In this document: piece by piece, positions 20,171 to 29,364 of the stretch | Position numbering within the stretch: the first letter of the stretch is position 1 | How the letters are laid out: the number at the start of each line of letters is the position of its first letter | NCBI RefSeq assembly: GCF_002111595.1 | Contig: NZ_LUTN01000020.1 | Location: forward strand, 22,211 to 86,210 | Source of the DNA: Lonsdalea britannica | GTDB lineage: Bacteria; Pseudomonadota; Gammaproteobacteria; Enterobacterales; Enterobacteriaceae | Direction of reading: 5' to 3' | DNA length: 64,000 nt | Translations under genes and position numbers: made by a program | The notes under the pieces: model-generated | What the model saw: only the letters and a program-made list of their open reading frames with translations | Told to the model about the DNA's origin: nothing | Databases searched by the model: none

Positions 20171-21091
20171 TTAGATCCCCAACGCAGCGCGGGCGACACG
20201 ACCCGCGGCTAAATCCCACGCGCCGGTCCCGACCGTTTTGTACACGATGGGGCGACCGGTCGTCGGTGCTTGACGTAATGCGCCAATCAGCGAATGAACG
20301 GATGCCCAGTCGACGCCGGCCTGAAGCAAATCGCCCGCTTCTTGTTTCGCCCCTTCGGGATCGTCAACAAAGATATCGCTTCCCGCGAGCGTATGGGGGC
20401 CGATTTCCGCCATATTCGGTTTGAAGGCGCCGACGCCGATGACTAAAACCTCCGGGCGCGCATCCGCATGGTAAAACGCGGCGGTGCTGGTTGTGAGGGT
20501 GATGACCACGTTCGCGCTCTCCGGAACAGCGTCTGGTTCGCAAGGGGTCAGTGCGGGATGCAAAGAAGCGTGCTGTTCGCAGAAGGCTTCGGCGCGTCCA
20601 GGACGAGAGCCGCGGACCCATACTTTGCTGTTGGGATACAGCTCGGCGATGGCCTGAAGGTGGTAAAGCGCCTGCGTGCCGGTGCCGATCAGCAGTATTT
20701 CCGTAGGGGGTTCCTGCATAAAGGTACGGATCCCCAGCATGGAGACGGCGGCGGTGCGACGTCCGGTGACTTCCGGCCCGTCGAGCACAAAAAGCGGGAC
20801 GCCGGTTTGCGCGTCGAATACCGTAACTAACCCGTGAATGGTGGGGATCTGGCGGCTTTTGTTCTCCGGGACGACGTTCACCAGTTTATGGATCGCCACG
20901 TCATGGCTGACGGCGGGCATACTTAACATCACCGCGCTTTCCGACATGGGAACCACCAAACGCTCAGGGCTAAGAATGCCCCTTGTGGCGTACTCCTCTG
21001 CGGCATGAGCAATGGCATCAACCAATGCGGAAAAACTCAGCAATTTTGCGGTTTCTTCGCGGCTGTAGGTGACGTATGACTGGCTTTTCAT
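20171..21091 (-). CDS. Ornithine cyclodeaminase/mu-crystallin family protein
   Basis: A 306-residue member of the OCD/mu-crystallin family. The N-terminal substrate domain has VSHDVAIHKLVNVVPENK and GLVTVFDAQTGVPLFVLDG. The Rossmann domain carries the NAD-binding LLIGTGTQALYHLQAI. The conserved Asp of the C-terminal site is in DIFVDDPEGAKQEAGD. Such proteins are ornithine cyclodeaminases or imine reductases acting on delta-1-pyrroline-2-carboxylate; sequence by eye leans to the reductases, but the two cannot be separated here. It lies 79 bases after the same-strand glutaminase gene, so the two could be cotranscribed. Confidence 0.8.
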   Translation of the reverse strand: MKSQSYVTYSREETAKLLSFSALVDAIAHAAEEYATRGILSPERLVVPMSESAVMLSMPAVSHDVAIHKLVNVVPENKSRQIPTIHGLVTVFDAQTGVPLFVLDGPEVTGRRTAAVSMLGIRTFMQEPPTEILLIGTGTQALYHLQAIAELYPNSKVWVRGSRPGRAEAFCEQHASLHPALTPCEPDAVPESANVVITLTTSTAAFYHADARPEVLVIGVGAFKPNMAEIGPHTLAGSDIFVDDPEGAKQEAGDLLQAGVDWASVHSLIGALRQAPTTGRPIVYKTVGTGAWDLAAGRVARAALGI

Positions 21092-21170
21092 TAAGACTCC
21101 CTGAATTTAAGTTAAACATGGTGGCCCAGGGCGTCAGAAGACGACGTCATTGGCCTGAGTAGGTGTGATG

Positions 21171-22094
21171 CTAGAAGATGGACCACTCGAGGCGTTCGGA
21201 CAGTCGCTCCAGCGCGGCGATGCCTGCCAGCGAGTTCCCGGACGCATCCAGCTCCGGCGACCATACGGCAATACTCATTTCTCCCGGCACGATGGCGACA
21301 ATGCCGCCGCCGACGCCGGACTTGGCTGGCATTCCCACTCGCCAGGCGAACTCACCGGCGCCGTCGTACATCCCGCTGGTCATGAGCAGCGCATTGACCT
21401 GACGCGTCTGACGCGAGGAGAGCAAGGCGGGGGCGTTGCCGAGCGTGCGTCCATGACTGGCGAGGAACCGGAAGCCACGAGCGAGTTCCGCACAGCTCAT
21501 CGACAGCGAGCAGTAGTGGAAATAGGTTTGCAGCACTTTGGGGACGTCGTTATCAAAATTGCCGAATGACTTCATCAGCCAGGCTATCGCCGCATTGCGG
21601 GCGGAATGCTCGAATTCAGACTGCGCCACCGTGCGGTCGTAGTCGATATCGGGCTGGTTGGTCAGCGAACGCACCAGTTCCAGCATCCGCAATCGCGGGG
21701 CGGCAAGGCGGGTTTCCAACATGTCGCACACGACAAGTGCGCCGGGATTGATAAACGGGTTGCGAGGTTTACCATGCTCCAGTTCTAGCTGAACCAGCGA
21801 GTTGAAAGGTTGTCCTGACGGATCTTTGCCGACGCGCCGCCAGATCTCGCTTTCCTGATAGCGTGTTAATGCCAGAGACAAAGAGAGTACCTTCGATATC
21901 GACTGGATGGAAAAACGCGTGTCGGCATCGCCTGCTTGATAATACGCCCCGTCAACGCCGCAGACCGCGATCCCCAGATGGTCCGGCGCGACGCCGGCCA
22001 GGGCGGGGATGTAATCCGCAACGTGGCCTTGCCCAATTAACGGACGGACGTCTTCCAGTATTGCTTCCAGTAAACCATTGCTGAGTTCAGCCAA
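21171..22094 (-). CDS. glsA: Glutaminase
   Basis: A 307-residue serine-dependent glutaminase hydrolysing L-glutamine to glutamate and ammonia. The beta-lactamase-like SxxK nucleophile is in [15 protein letters not shown] (Ser66/Lys69 region), with [15 protein letters not shown] and the catalytic Tyr region [13 protein letters not shown]. It is close to E. coli GlsB (YneH) in length and sequence. Downstream on the same strand is the OCD family gene. The 250 bases before the expansin end carry a hairpin but no gene. Confidence 0.92.
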   Translation of the reverse strand: MAELSNGLLEAILEDVRPLIGQGHVADYIPALAGVAPDHLGIAVCGVDGAYYQAGDADTRFSIQSISKVLSLSLALTRYQESEIWRRVGKDPSGQPFNSLVQLELEHGKPRNPFINPGALVVCDMLETRLAAPRLRMLELVRSLTNQPDIDYDRTVAQSEFEHSARNAAIAWLMKSFGNFDNDVPKVLQTYFHYCSLSMSCAELARGFRFLASHGRTLGNAPALLSSRQTRQVNALLMTSGMYDGAGEFAWRVGMPAKSGVGGGIVAIVPGEMSIAVWSPELDASGNSLAGIAALERLSERLEWSIF

Positions 22095-22257
22095 TGTGAA
22101 TCTCCGACGTAATAACGCGCTTCAAAATGGATGAGAGAACAAGATGATGCCTATTTTTTCACAGACTTCAGGTCTGACGCAAAACTCGCGGGCATGAATG
22201 TCAGATGTTCTGTTACAGAGCAGGCGAGGGAGAGGCGCTAAGTGGAGGCGATTCAGG

Positions 22258-22286
22258 ATGGCCGGGTAGGGAGTCTACCGGGCCAT
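22258..22286. repeat. Inverted repeat in the glsA-expansin intergenic region
   Basis: ATGGCCGGGTAG (22258-22269) pairs with CTACCGGGCCAT (22275-22286) with one mismatch and a 5-base loop. No T-run follows, so it is not a classic terminator. It overlaps a KOPS octamer (22264-22271). A second weaker pair (GATAACCGC/GCGGTTATC) follows at about 22317-22349 and runs into the end of the expansin gene. Confidence 0.6.
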
Positions 22287-22347
22287 TGCAGGGATAAGTT
22301 TGGCGTACGATTAAGCGATAACCGCGCTTATTGGTCATCTGCGGTTA

Positions 22348-23046
22348 TCACGGCAATTGCACGTTACCAACGACCATATAGGCCTGAGACGTGCTTTCCG
22401 GTATTTGCGGCAACACGTCTTTCAACTGACGGCCTTTGATATCGGTGAACTTGATTTGCGTGACCTGGTTTCCTAAATTCTCAAGAATAAAATGGTTGTA
22501 GCTCATTTTAGGCGCGGTAACCCAATTGTTATCCTTCATATACTGCATCGCGATGATAGGATATTTAGCATTGCGTACCTGGACAGCAGCCCAATAAGGG
22601 TTGGAACCCTCTTTGATTCGATAGATGACATTACCTGACACCGGCGCTTCCACCAGTTGCCACTCGATATTGATAATGCCGTCTTGCAGGTCGCCTATTT
22701 TTTTAAAGGCGTTATAAGATAGATCCAGCGCACAGTCGCCGCCTTCAGGATAAATATCGGTGACATACACCGTCGTGCTGCCTTTAGGACCGGTGACCTT
22801 CAGATAAGCACCCGCCATCGCGGCGTTGATGCCGTTATAGTTCAGCTGATTGCTGTTTAATGCCGTGATTTCCATGTCGCTGGATATCGGATCCAGCAGC
22901 AATGCGCCACCGGAATATCCGGAGCCAGTCGCTGTCGCCGAGCCCCGGCAGACGTCGTTAATGTCCCTGGATGCCTGCGCATTATTGAATGCCGCAGACG
23001 AAAGAGATATGAATAAGGAAAGTAATAACGATGTTTTATTTTTCAT
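22348..23046 (-). CDS. Secreted bacterial expansin (EXLX1 type)
   Basis: A 232-residue two-domain expansin that loosens plant cell walls without hydrolysis. A signal peptide comes first (MKNKTSLLLSLFISLSSAAF). The D1 double-psi barrel has GSATATGSGYSGGALLLDP, SSDMEITALN and the TDIYPEGGDCALDLS block with the key Asp. Then the CBM63-like D2 has YRIKEGSNPYWAAVQVRN and MSYNHF. Match to Bacillus EXLX1 runs over the whole length; one aromatic of its cellulose-binding trio (first W of WW) is Tyr here. The start at 23046 is preferred because the signal peptide begins there; an earlier in-frame ATG at 23091 adds unlikely residues. Codon use is AT-richer than the neighbours, which suggests transfer. 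Confidence 0.9.
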   Translation of the reverse strand: MKNKTSLLLSLFISLSSAAFNNAQASRDINDVCRGSATATGSGYSGGALLLDPISSDMEITALNSNQLNYNGINAAMAGAYLKVTGPKGSTTVYVTDIYPEGGDCALDLSYNAFKKIGDLQDGIINIEWQLVEAPVSGNVIYRIKEGSNPYWAAVQVRNAKYPIIAMQYMKDNNWVTAPKMSYNHFILENLGNQVTQIKFTDIKGRQLKDVLPQIPESTSQAYMVVGNVQLP

Positions 23047-23323
23047 GTTCACGTCCAATATGAAGTCATTGAGAAAATAATAGAAACACAAGGTGAAACG
23101 TAGAAGACGAATAATTCAATGATCACGCTTCCATTTGAATCATCCCTTTCTATTGTGTGTTAATTTTGGCTGCTATGTTTATAGAACAGAGAAGATACCT
23201 AAATCAATCGCATTTATCTTAGTATGAGGCGTCTGAAAATAACGCTCCTCCTGTGATAAGGAAGAACATTATTTTTATTTACTAAGTTCGGTATTATTTA
23301 CCGATAAATAACTCAATAATTAT

Positions 23324-23590
23324 TTATCGGTTGCCGCGAAGATGCGTATTGGCAGACCATTGATAAGTCGCGGAGGTGTCGGGTTTGAATTTGTTTTTCT
23401 TTTTCTCTGCGCGGGCTTGTTTGGCAACAGTTTCCCTTTCTCGCATCAGCTTATCGATGAACTCGTCCTTGATGTGATTATTTTCTGAGTTGGTTAGCGG
23501 TCGGCCGTGCTTCTTTCGTTCCTGGTCGAGGAGGGTTTTGAGTTGACGTTGTTCGCTTTCCGTCATGTCTTTCTGCGTTAATCTGGGCAT
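23324..23590 (-). CDS. yjbD: DUF3811 family protein YjbD
   Basis: An 88-residue basic, probably helical protein. RLTQKDMTESEQRQLKTLLDQ and the C-terminal YQWSANTHLRGNR match E. coli YjbD (DUF3811). The start at 23590 aligns with relatives; the open frame continues to 23650 without a conserved extension. Function unknown. An open frame of 64 codons upstream (23647-23841) has no recognisable relative and is not called. Confidence 0.85.
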   Translation of the reverse strand: MPRLTQKDMTESEQRQLKTLLDQERKKHGRPLTNSENNHIKDEFIDKLMRERETVAKQARAEKKKNKFKPDTSATYQWSANTHLRGNR

Positions 23591-23884
23591 AGCTCTCATT
23601 CCGCGTGGGGATTGGACCGTCATTATAGTGGAAAAAATCGAGGTATTCACAAATATCGGCGTGCTATTTCGCCATAAATCTTAACCGACAAGCATTTTTC
23701 CATGACAAAGAAATGTCGGATTGGCGCGACTAGGAGAGGGAACAACAACGACTGATAGAAAATGCGATTTTTCATCGCGTTGATCGAAAAAAAATCAATT
23801 TCCTCCACTAAATGCCGATACTGATTCAGGAAATATTCCACGTCTTGAACCGAGCCGAAATATTTAAAATTGTGAGAAAATAAT

Positions 23885-25504
23885 ATGAGTCATGACCTTA
23901 ATGCATTGGTACCAGTCGAAGGAAATTCGACCGGAAGGGAAAACGTTGCGCAGCGTGGTGGTCAAAACCTACGGTTGACTCCGCTCTTTATTCTTGTCTT
24001 CTCCGTCGTTTTAGTGTTGTTCGCCGCGGCGATCGGCACGGCATCTTACTTCTTGTGGCAAGGCAAGCTATCCCTCGATGACTCCAATCGGGAACTGAAC
24101 GTGCGTATGGAGTTGGTTGACAGTGCCAACCATATGCGTGCGGCGCGAATGAACCTTATGCATGCCGCGAACAGCAGAAACAACGGACAGATGGATCGTT
24201 ACAACGCCAGCATGAGCGCGGCGGAAATGCGTCTCGCGATGTCGCAGCAAATGTTCACTGGCTACATCAAACGCAGCAATCGTGCTGAATCCGAGCTCGC
24301 TCGCGATCGTGAATTGGAAAGCCGATATAACGATTACATAAACACCGGTATTACCCCGATGTTTAATCTGGCTAAAACAGGAACGGCTCAGGAAATCAAT
24401 AATTTTGAGTCTGATGTTGTTGACGATTTAGACGTTAAATATGATGTACCGCTGAAAGCCTCTTATTTGTATCGTGTTGAAAGAGAGAAGGCAATCAACG
24501 AAAATGCTCAAAGCAATTCTCGGCTGAGTTATATTTTGATGGGCGCATCGTTTGTATTAACGCTCGTGCTGGTCTTTATGACCTTTATCATTATTCATCG
24601 CGTCATTATCAATCCAACTCGTTATTGGGTCTCCCGTATTCAGGCTATTGCCCACGGTGATTTAACACAGCCCAGCATTCCCACGGGTCAAAATGAAATC
24701 GGTGTCTTGGGCAGTAATATTCAGCAGATGCAGCAGTCGCTTTATGACACTGTTTTTTCTGTTCGTGACAGCGCCGCGTCTATTTACAGCAGCTCCAGCA
24801 AGATTGCCGCGGGGAATACCGACTTGTCTGCACGTACCGAGCAGCAGGCCGCGGCTCTGGCGGAAACGGCGGCAAGCATGGAACAGTTGACGGCAACGGT
24901 GAAACAGAATACCGATAATGCCCATCATGCCCGGACGGTCGTCAGCAATACCTCTAAGAAAGCGACGGAAGGGGGTGAAATTGTGGATCGAGTTGTTGAG
25001 TCGATGGTGAAAATCACTCGCAGCTCAGACAAGATTTCCGAGATTATCGCGCTGATTAACAGTATTGCTTTCCAAACCAACATTCTGGCGCTCAATGCCG
25101 CGGTGGAAGCCGCGCGTGCGGGTGAGCAGGGTAAAGGTTTTGCCGTTGTGGCTGCCGAAGTGCGTAGTTTGGCTCAGCGCAGCGCCAATGCTGCCACGGA
25201 CATCACTCGCCTGATCAAAGATTCTGAAACTGGTGTGAAAGAAGGGGCGGATCTGGCTAACAGCGCGGGCAATGCGATGAAGCAGGTTGTCTCTGAGATC
25301 AACAATGTCACCAGCATCATGAGTGAAATTGCACTGGCCTCCGATGAGCAAAGCAGCGGTATCAACCAGGTGTCCCTGGCGGTTTCCGAGATGGATCACG
25401 TTACTCAGCAAAACGCCGCGTTGGTGCTGGACGCGTCTGCGTCGGCCATGTCGCTGGAACAGCAGGCTGAACGTTTGAATCAGGCGTCGCGCGATTTACG
25501 TTGA
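23885..25504 (+). CDS. Methyl-accepting chemotaxis protein
   Basis: A 539-residue transmembrane chemoreceptor. TM1 is about residues 32-56. A four-helix-type periplasmic sensor spans about 57-212 (helical, with NSRNNGQMDRYNASM). TM2 is about 213-238, the HAMP domain about 239-292, and the signalling domain follows. The universal hairpin tip is SIAFQTNILALNAAVEAARAGEQGKGFAVVAAEVR, a 35-residue block near 395-430. The C-terminus ends SLEQQAERLNQASRDLR and has no NWETF-type pentapeptide, so it would rely on other receptors for CheR/CheB docking. The ligand is unknown. A terminator follows directly. Confidence 0.92.
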   Translation: MSHDLNALVPVEGNSTGRENVAQRGGQNLRLTPLFILVFSVVLVLFAAAIGTASYFLWQGKLSLDDSNRELNVRMELVDSANHMRAARMNLMHAANSRNNGQMDRYNASMSAAEMRLAMSQQMFTGYIKRSNRAESELARDRELESRYNDYINTGITPMFNLAKTGTAQEINNFESDVVDDLDVKYDVPLKASYLYRVEREKAINENAQSNSRLSYILMGASFVLTLVLVFMTFIIIHRVIINPTRYWVSRIQAIAHGDLTQPSIPTGQNEIGVLGSNIQQMQQSLYDTVFSVRDSAASIYSSSSKIAAGNTDLSARTEQQAAALAETAASMEQLTATVKQNTDNAHHARTVVSNTSKKATEGGEIVDRVVESMVKITRSSDKISEIIALINSIAFQTNILALNAAVEAARAGEQGKGFAVVAAEVRSLAQRSANAATDITRLIKDSETGVKEGADLANSAGNAMKQVVSEINNVTSIMSEIALASDEQSSGINQVSLAVSEMDHVTQQNAALVLDASASAMSLEQQAERLNQASRDLR

Positions 25505-25538
25505 ACTGATTTTTCACTGAGTATGGGTCTTTATTTCA

Positions 25539-25572
25539 AGCCAGCGATTGAAGTCATCGCTGGCTTTTTTTT
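25539..25572 (+). terminator. Rho-independent terminator after the chemoreceptor gene
   Basis: AGCCAGCGAT (25539-25548) pairs perfectly with ATCGCTGGCT (25556-25565) around a 7-base loop, followed by seven or more T residues. Confidence 0.9.
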
Positions 25573-25599
25573 ACCCTTGCAGAGCAAGCACGTTAGCTT

Positions 25600-26334
25600 T
25601 TAACGACCGATTTTGCTGGCTTGAAGCTGACCCGGTGTCTGGCCAAAACGCTGACGAAATGCCTCGATATAAGCACTTACATTGCTATAACCGCTCATCA
25701 GCGCAACGTCGCTGATTGATAATCCCGCAAGAACCCATCGCAAAGACACAATGATTTTCGCCTGTTGCCGCCATTGGCTAAAGCTCAGGCCGGTCTGTTG
25801 ACGAAATAGCCGGCTTAAGCTGCGTACGCTGAGTCCCCACTGCTGAGCTAACTGAGTCTGATCCCAGGCGCCCCCGGGATTGTTCAATAACGCATTAGCG
25901 ACGTTGCGAGCACGGCGATCGACGGGAAACGTTAAGTGCAGAGGCAGTTCGTCGCTTCGGGCTATTTCGTGGCCCAGTAACGTCAGAAGATTATTCCGGT
26001 AGTCGTCAGAGGACGTGGCATGAGTTTCTCTGAAAACGCGTTCTAAAAGCCCCAAAACAAAGCTATCTGCGCCGTAAATACCCGGCTGAGAGGGCAATTC
26101 GATGGACGACGCGGCAGCGAGGTAAAGACTTCTCCCTTTGGCCGTGGCTGGAACCCAGGCTTTATGTTTCAGGCCTGCAGGAAACCATCCGACGGAACCG
26201 GGGGTGACGGTCCACTGCGCTCTTGATGTTTCAATCACAATAACGCCATCGCTGAGCCAATAAAGTTGGCCTGACTCATGCTCATGCCAAGGCGTTGAAT
26301 GCGGCTGCTTATATTCGAATGTTTTTGCTTGCAT
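25600..26334 (-). CDS. AraC-family transcriptional regulator with N-terminal cupin
   Basis: A 244-residue regulator. The N-terminal cupin sensor carries HEHESGQLYWLSDG and TVTPGSVGWFPAGLKHKAW. The C-terminal AraC domain has two helix-turn-helix motifs: QLAQQWGLSVRSLSRLFRQQTG and ISDVALMSGYSNVSAYIEAFRQRFGQTPGQ. Arrangement and length fit the AraC subgroup that controls adjacent transporter or enzyme genes. It is divergent from the SnoaL-like gene, with about 100 bases between, so control of that gene is likely but inferred. Confidence 0.88.
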   Translation of the reverse strand: MQAKTFEYKQPHSTPWHEHESGQLYWLSDGVIVIETSRAQWTVTPGSVGWFPAGLKHKAWVPATAKGRSLYLAAASSIELPSQPGIYGADSFVLGLLERVFRETHATSSDDYRNNLLTLLGHEIARSDELPLHLTFPVDRRARNVANALLNNPGGAWDQTQLAQQWGLSVRSLSRLFRQQTGLSFSQWRQQAKIIVSLRWVLAGLSISDVALMSGYSNVSAYIEAFRQRFGQTPGQLQASKIGR

Positions 26335-26439
26335 CGGAATGGCTGATTAACCGTATATCATGTCCAAATAACGATAATAAGCGATCTGGGATGTTATGTA
26401 GACTGGGTTTGTTCACAGTCAGGAGAATTCAATGAAGAC

Positions 26440-26823
26440 ATGAGTCAGATCGTGATGAATGCTTTGCAAGAAATCATCAATAATCCCGAGCACAATGAAG
26501 AGAGGATCGCCGTTTATTTTTCTCCCGATTATCAGCAACAGGTTGATGGTAAACATCTTGGCTATGATGAGTTTGTCAAACATATGGGCTTACTCAAAAC
26601 GAAAACCAGACGTATGACTCTTTCAGTGCTGTCTATTGTTGCCGAGGGCGAAACTGTTTTTACGCATCATGAGGTCAAGGTAGAAAAAGGCGAGGGCAGG
26701 GACAGTCTATTTGAAGTATTAGCCCACTATCGTTTGTCGTCAGACAAGATTGTCAGTTGCCAGGAGCTGACACGAATGATTTATGGCGAGAACAGTGATC
26801 GAAATCTCGGCAGTCGGAGTTGA
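26440..26823 (+). CDS. SnoaL-like (NTF2-fold) protein
   Basis: A 127-residue protein of the SnoaL/NTF2-like superfamily: an N-terminal helix pair, then FSPDYQQQVDGKHLGYDEFVKHMGLLK and the sheet region VFTHHEVKVEKGEGRDSLFEVLAHYRL. The start is uncertain. ATG at 26440 lies 15 bases from AGGAG, while that ribosome site is well spaced for ATG AAG ACA TGA at 26432, whose stop overlaps the 26440 start. Either a three-codon leader is coupled to the gene, or one base is missing and the protein begins MKTMSQ. Divergent from the AraC regulator. Substrate unknown. Confidence 0.7.
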   Translation: MSQIVMNALQEIINNPEHNEERIAVYFSPDYQQQVDGKHLGYDEFVKHMGLLKTKTRRMTLSVLSIVAEGETVFTHHEVKVEKGEGRDSLFEVLAHYRLSSDKIVSCQELTRMIYGENSDRNLGSRS

Positions 26824-26981
26824 CTGAAAGATTATAAAACTAGGCGATGGGACTAAAACGCAAGAACTATTCGACAGTTTCATCCGGTTGAAATTTAAAC
26901 TGTCGACGGGCAGATCTCGGCTTGGCTTTGATATTTAAGCGGGTTTTGAATATCAAGAACCATTCTATGCCAAGCCCATTT

Positions 26982-27905
26982 TTAACCTTGATCCATTGAA
27001 TGTCTCTGACTCAATTCCTGATGGATGAAATCAATGAGCGCTCTGGTTTTAGCGGGCAAGTAACGACGATTGGAATAAACGGCGAACAATTGCAATGGGG
27101 CTGCCGATTGTTCAAACTCCACTTCTATTAACCGGCCATCGCTGATGAAGGGCTGGCAGGCTTGTTTCGATAGAATGGCAAAACCTACACCCGCTAGCGC
27201 AGCTCGTCCTGCCATTTCTCCACTGTTGACCCGATAATGCTCTTTAACCTTAATTGTCTCGAATCCCCCTTTCATATTGACGAACTGCCAGGGCGCACCT
27301 TTGAGTGCACTCACCGTTGTAATGCAGGGTAATTCTTTAAATTGCTGGATATGAGAAGGGGTGCCATAACGCTCAATGACGGAGGGGGCCGCAACAATGG
27401 TGCAAGGGATAGTCACCAGATGACGGGCTATGTAATCACTGTCATCCATCTGACCACGGGTCACAATGATGGCTAAATCCAGATCATCTCGCAGGGATTC
27501 AAAACCTGACAAGTTGGTGATGCAACTGATCTCTAGATCCGGGTACTGACAGGCGAAATCAGCAATAACAGATCCCAGCAATGCAGGACCTATTTCATTG
27601 GGAATACAGAGACGTAATGGACCCTTGAGCTGCATTTGCCGCAACGTTAATTCTGTCTCTGTTTGCTCAAGCGCCTCTAGCAGTGGTTTTGCGCGGGTAT
27701 AAAGTAGGTGTCCTGCCTGGGTGAGTTTCATATGGCGGGTGCTGCGTTCAATCAGCTGAAGATTCAGTTTTTCTTCTAACTGAGAAATACAACGACTGAC
27801 ATTGGATCTCGGCATTTCGAGGACTTTAGATGCCCCGACAAAACTTTCTCTTTCAACCACAGCCATGAACACTTTCAGGGTATTAAAATCAAGAGCCGAA
27901 CGCAT
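26982..27905 (-). CDS. LysR-type transcriptional regulator
   Basis: A 307-residue LysR regulator. The winged helix-turn-helix covers residues 1-60 (LDFNTLKVFMAVVERESF, SKVLEMPRSNVSRCISQLEEKLN) and the substrate-binding domain about 90-300 (GPLRLCIPNEIG, AAPSVIERYG, GVGFAILSKQA). It is closest in style to the CrgA/YafC branch. It is divergent from the MFS carrier gene with a 103-base spacer, and is the obvious candidate to control it. Composition is AT-richer than the housekeeping genes. Confidence 0.88.
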   Translation of the reverse strand: MRSALDFNTLKVFMAVVERESFVGASKVLEMPRSNVSRCISQLEEKLNLQLIERSTRHMKLTQAGHLLYTRAKPLLEALEQTETELTLRQMQLKGPLRLCIPNEIGPALLGSVIADFACQYPDLEISCITNLSGFESLRDDLDLAIIVTRGQMDDSDYIARHLVTIPCTIVAAPSVIERYGTPSHIQQFKELPCITTVSALKGAPWQFVNMKGGFETIKVKEHYRVNSGEMAGRAALAGVGFAILSKQACQPFISDGRLIEVEFEQSAAPLQLFAVYSNRRYLPAKTRALIDFIHQELSQRHSMDQG

Positions 27906-28008
27906 TAACTATCCCATATATGATAACAATAAGTGCCACTTTTACCATATAGTGAACATCATTGATAGCAGTTAAGCTGGGATATCTTTCATCCTTAGGT
28001 AGTTAGCT

Positions 28009-29214
28009 ATGCCACTGATCATACAGATATTTAATCATAAATCCCTTATGCGAATCGCCATTGTCATGGCTTTTGTCCAGTTCACTAATGCGCTGGAATA
28101 TATGGTGTTTAACCCTGTATTTGCTTTTATGGCAGAGGATTTTTCAGTGCCCGTATCATTCTCGGGCTATGTGTCAGGTATGTACACATTGGGTGCCGTC
28201 CTTTCGGGTGTTATCGCCTTTTACTGGATTGGTGGTTTCAATAAAAAACGTTTTTTAATCGCCAATATGGCGCTATTAGGCCTGCTGACACTTTTAACTA
28301 CATTCATCTCCAGTTTTAGTCTTTTGCTTACACTTCGATTCTGCGCAGGGTTGGTGGGAGGAACGACAATGGGGGTAGGGACAAGTTTATTGATAAACAA
28401 TGCGCCAGCTAATTTGCGCGGAAAAATGTTGGCGACGGTGATTGCGTCATTTTCGATGGTCAGCATTGTAGGAATGCCCAGCCTATTATTTTTGTGTACC
28501 AACTATGGTTGGCATGTTGCGTTGTGGCTAATCACTACACTTTGCTTGTTGGCCTTGCCTCTGATTGTCTCCGCCATCCCACAAAACTCGGACTCTCTCA
28601 GCACGCGCGAGACGCAGGCTCTCGATGTCGATACTTTACTGTTCGCCTCCGGTAATGCGCTTGTACAGTTTAGTCCAATGCTGGTCATTCCTATTTTGGT
28701 ACCACTAATGACGCAGCAGTTGGGCGCTTCGGAAGATCTATTGCCTTGGCTGTTTTTCGGCGGTGGAGTGATAGGTTACCTGTCTACAAAAATCACTGGC
28801 GTGTTAACTTCCCGTTTTTCTGCGTTGGTTCTGGCGACTGGTTCCACCGCCGTCTTTATATTGAGTTTGCTAATACCCATCTTGGGTTATCAGCATGCGG
28901 CGTTATTCATGACTTTATTTCTCGGTGCATCTTACAGCCGTCTGGTTTCATCTTCAGCGATTACGATTCAGTTTCCTGATGATAGGCAACGAGCGGGATT
29001 TTCTTCATTACAGACATCAATAATGTATGTGATGACAACGGTCGCATTTTTCCTGTCTGCTTTTTTATTACCCGATCATGGCATGGCACCACAAAATGTA
29101 AAAAGGTTGCTGGTGATATGCGCCATATCCGCATCCGTATTTCCCATTATCGTTATCATTCTGCAAAAGAAATTGGCTAAGCGTTTTCATCTGTCAGCAG
29201 ATCATAATTTTTGA
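28009..29214 (+). CDS. MFS transporter (DHA1-like)
   Basis: A 401-residue carrier with about twelve membrane helices. It has the MFS cytoplasmic loop feature FYWIGGFNKKRF between TM2 and TM3 and an antiporter-like motif in helix 5 (SFSMVSIVGMPSLLF). It resembles the AraJ/DHA1 sugar or drug efflux branch. It pairs with the divergent LysR regulator 103 bases away, the usual layout of an inducible efflux unit. Base composition is AT-rich and the codon use differs from the flanking core genes, pointing to acquired DNA. Substrate unknown. Confidence 0.85.
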   Translation: MPLIIQIFNHKSLMRIAIVMAFVQFTNALEYMVFNPVFAFMAEDFSVPVSFSGYVSGMYTLGAVLSGVIAFYWIGGFNKKRFLIANMALLGLLTLLTTFISSFSLLLTLRFCAGLVGGTTMGVGTSLLINNAPANLRGKMLATVIASFSMVSIVGMPSLLFLCTNYGWHVALWLITTLCLLALPLIVSAIPQNSDSLSTRETQALDVDTLLFASGNALVQFSPMLVIPILVPLMTQQLGASEDLLPWLFFGGGVIGYLSTKITGVLTSRFSALVLATGSTAVFILSLLIPILGYQHAALFMTLFLGASYSRLVSSSAITIQFPDDRQRAGFSSLQTSIMYVMTTVAFFLSAFLLPDHGMAPQNVKRLLVICAISASVFPIIVIILQKKLAKRFHLSADHNF

Positions 29215-29364
29215 TATCCAAACTGACCCCCATAAACGCGAAATTCTGCACATTCTCACCTTGGTGTGCATTTAATGTACGATGTGTAAAAAAGTGTTAT
29301 AACAATCTTGCTGCATGGTCGCATTTTCAATGCATAAAGTTATTTTTAATCATGAGGTTAGGGT

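Noticed and set aside
23647..23841. A 64-codon minus-strand frame upstream of yjbD
   Set aside because: AT-rich chance frame without a ribosome site or similarity; the region is more likely leader for the divergent genes.
26870..26985. GGCTTGGC/GCCAAGCC pair after the SnoaL-like gene as a riboswitch
   Set aside because: The arms are over 50 bases apart with no supporting inner helices; at most a weak terminator.
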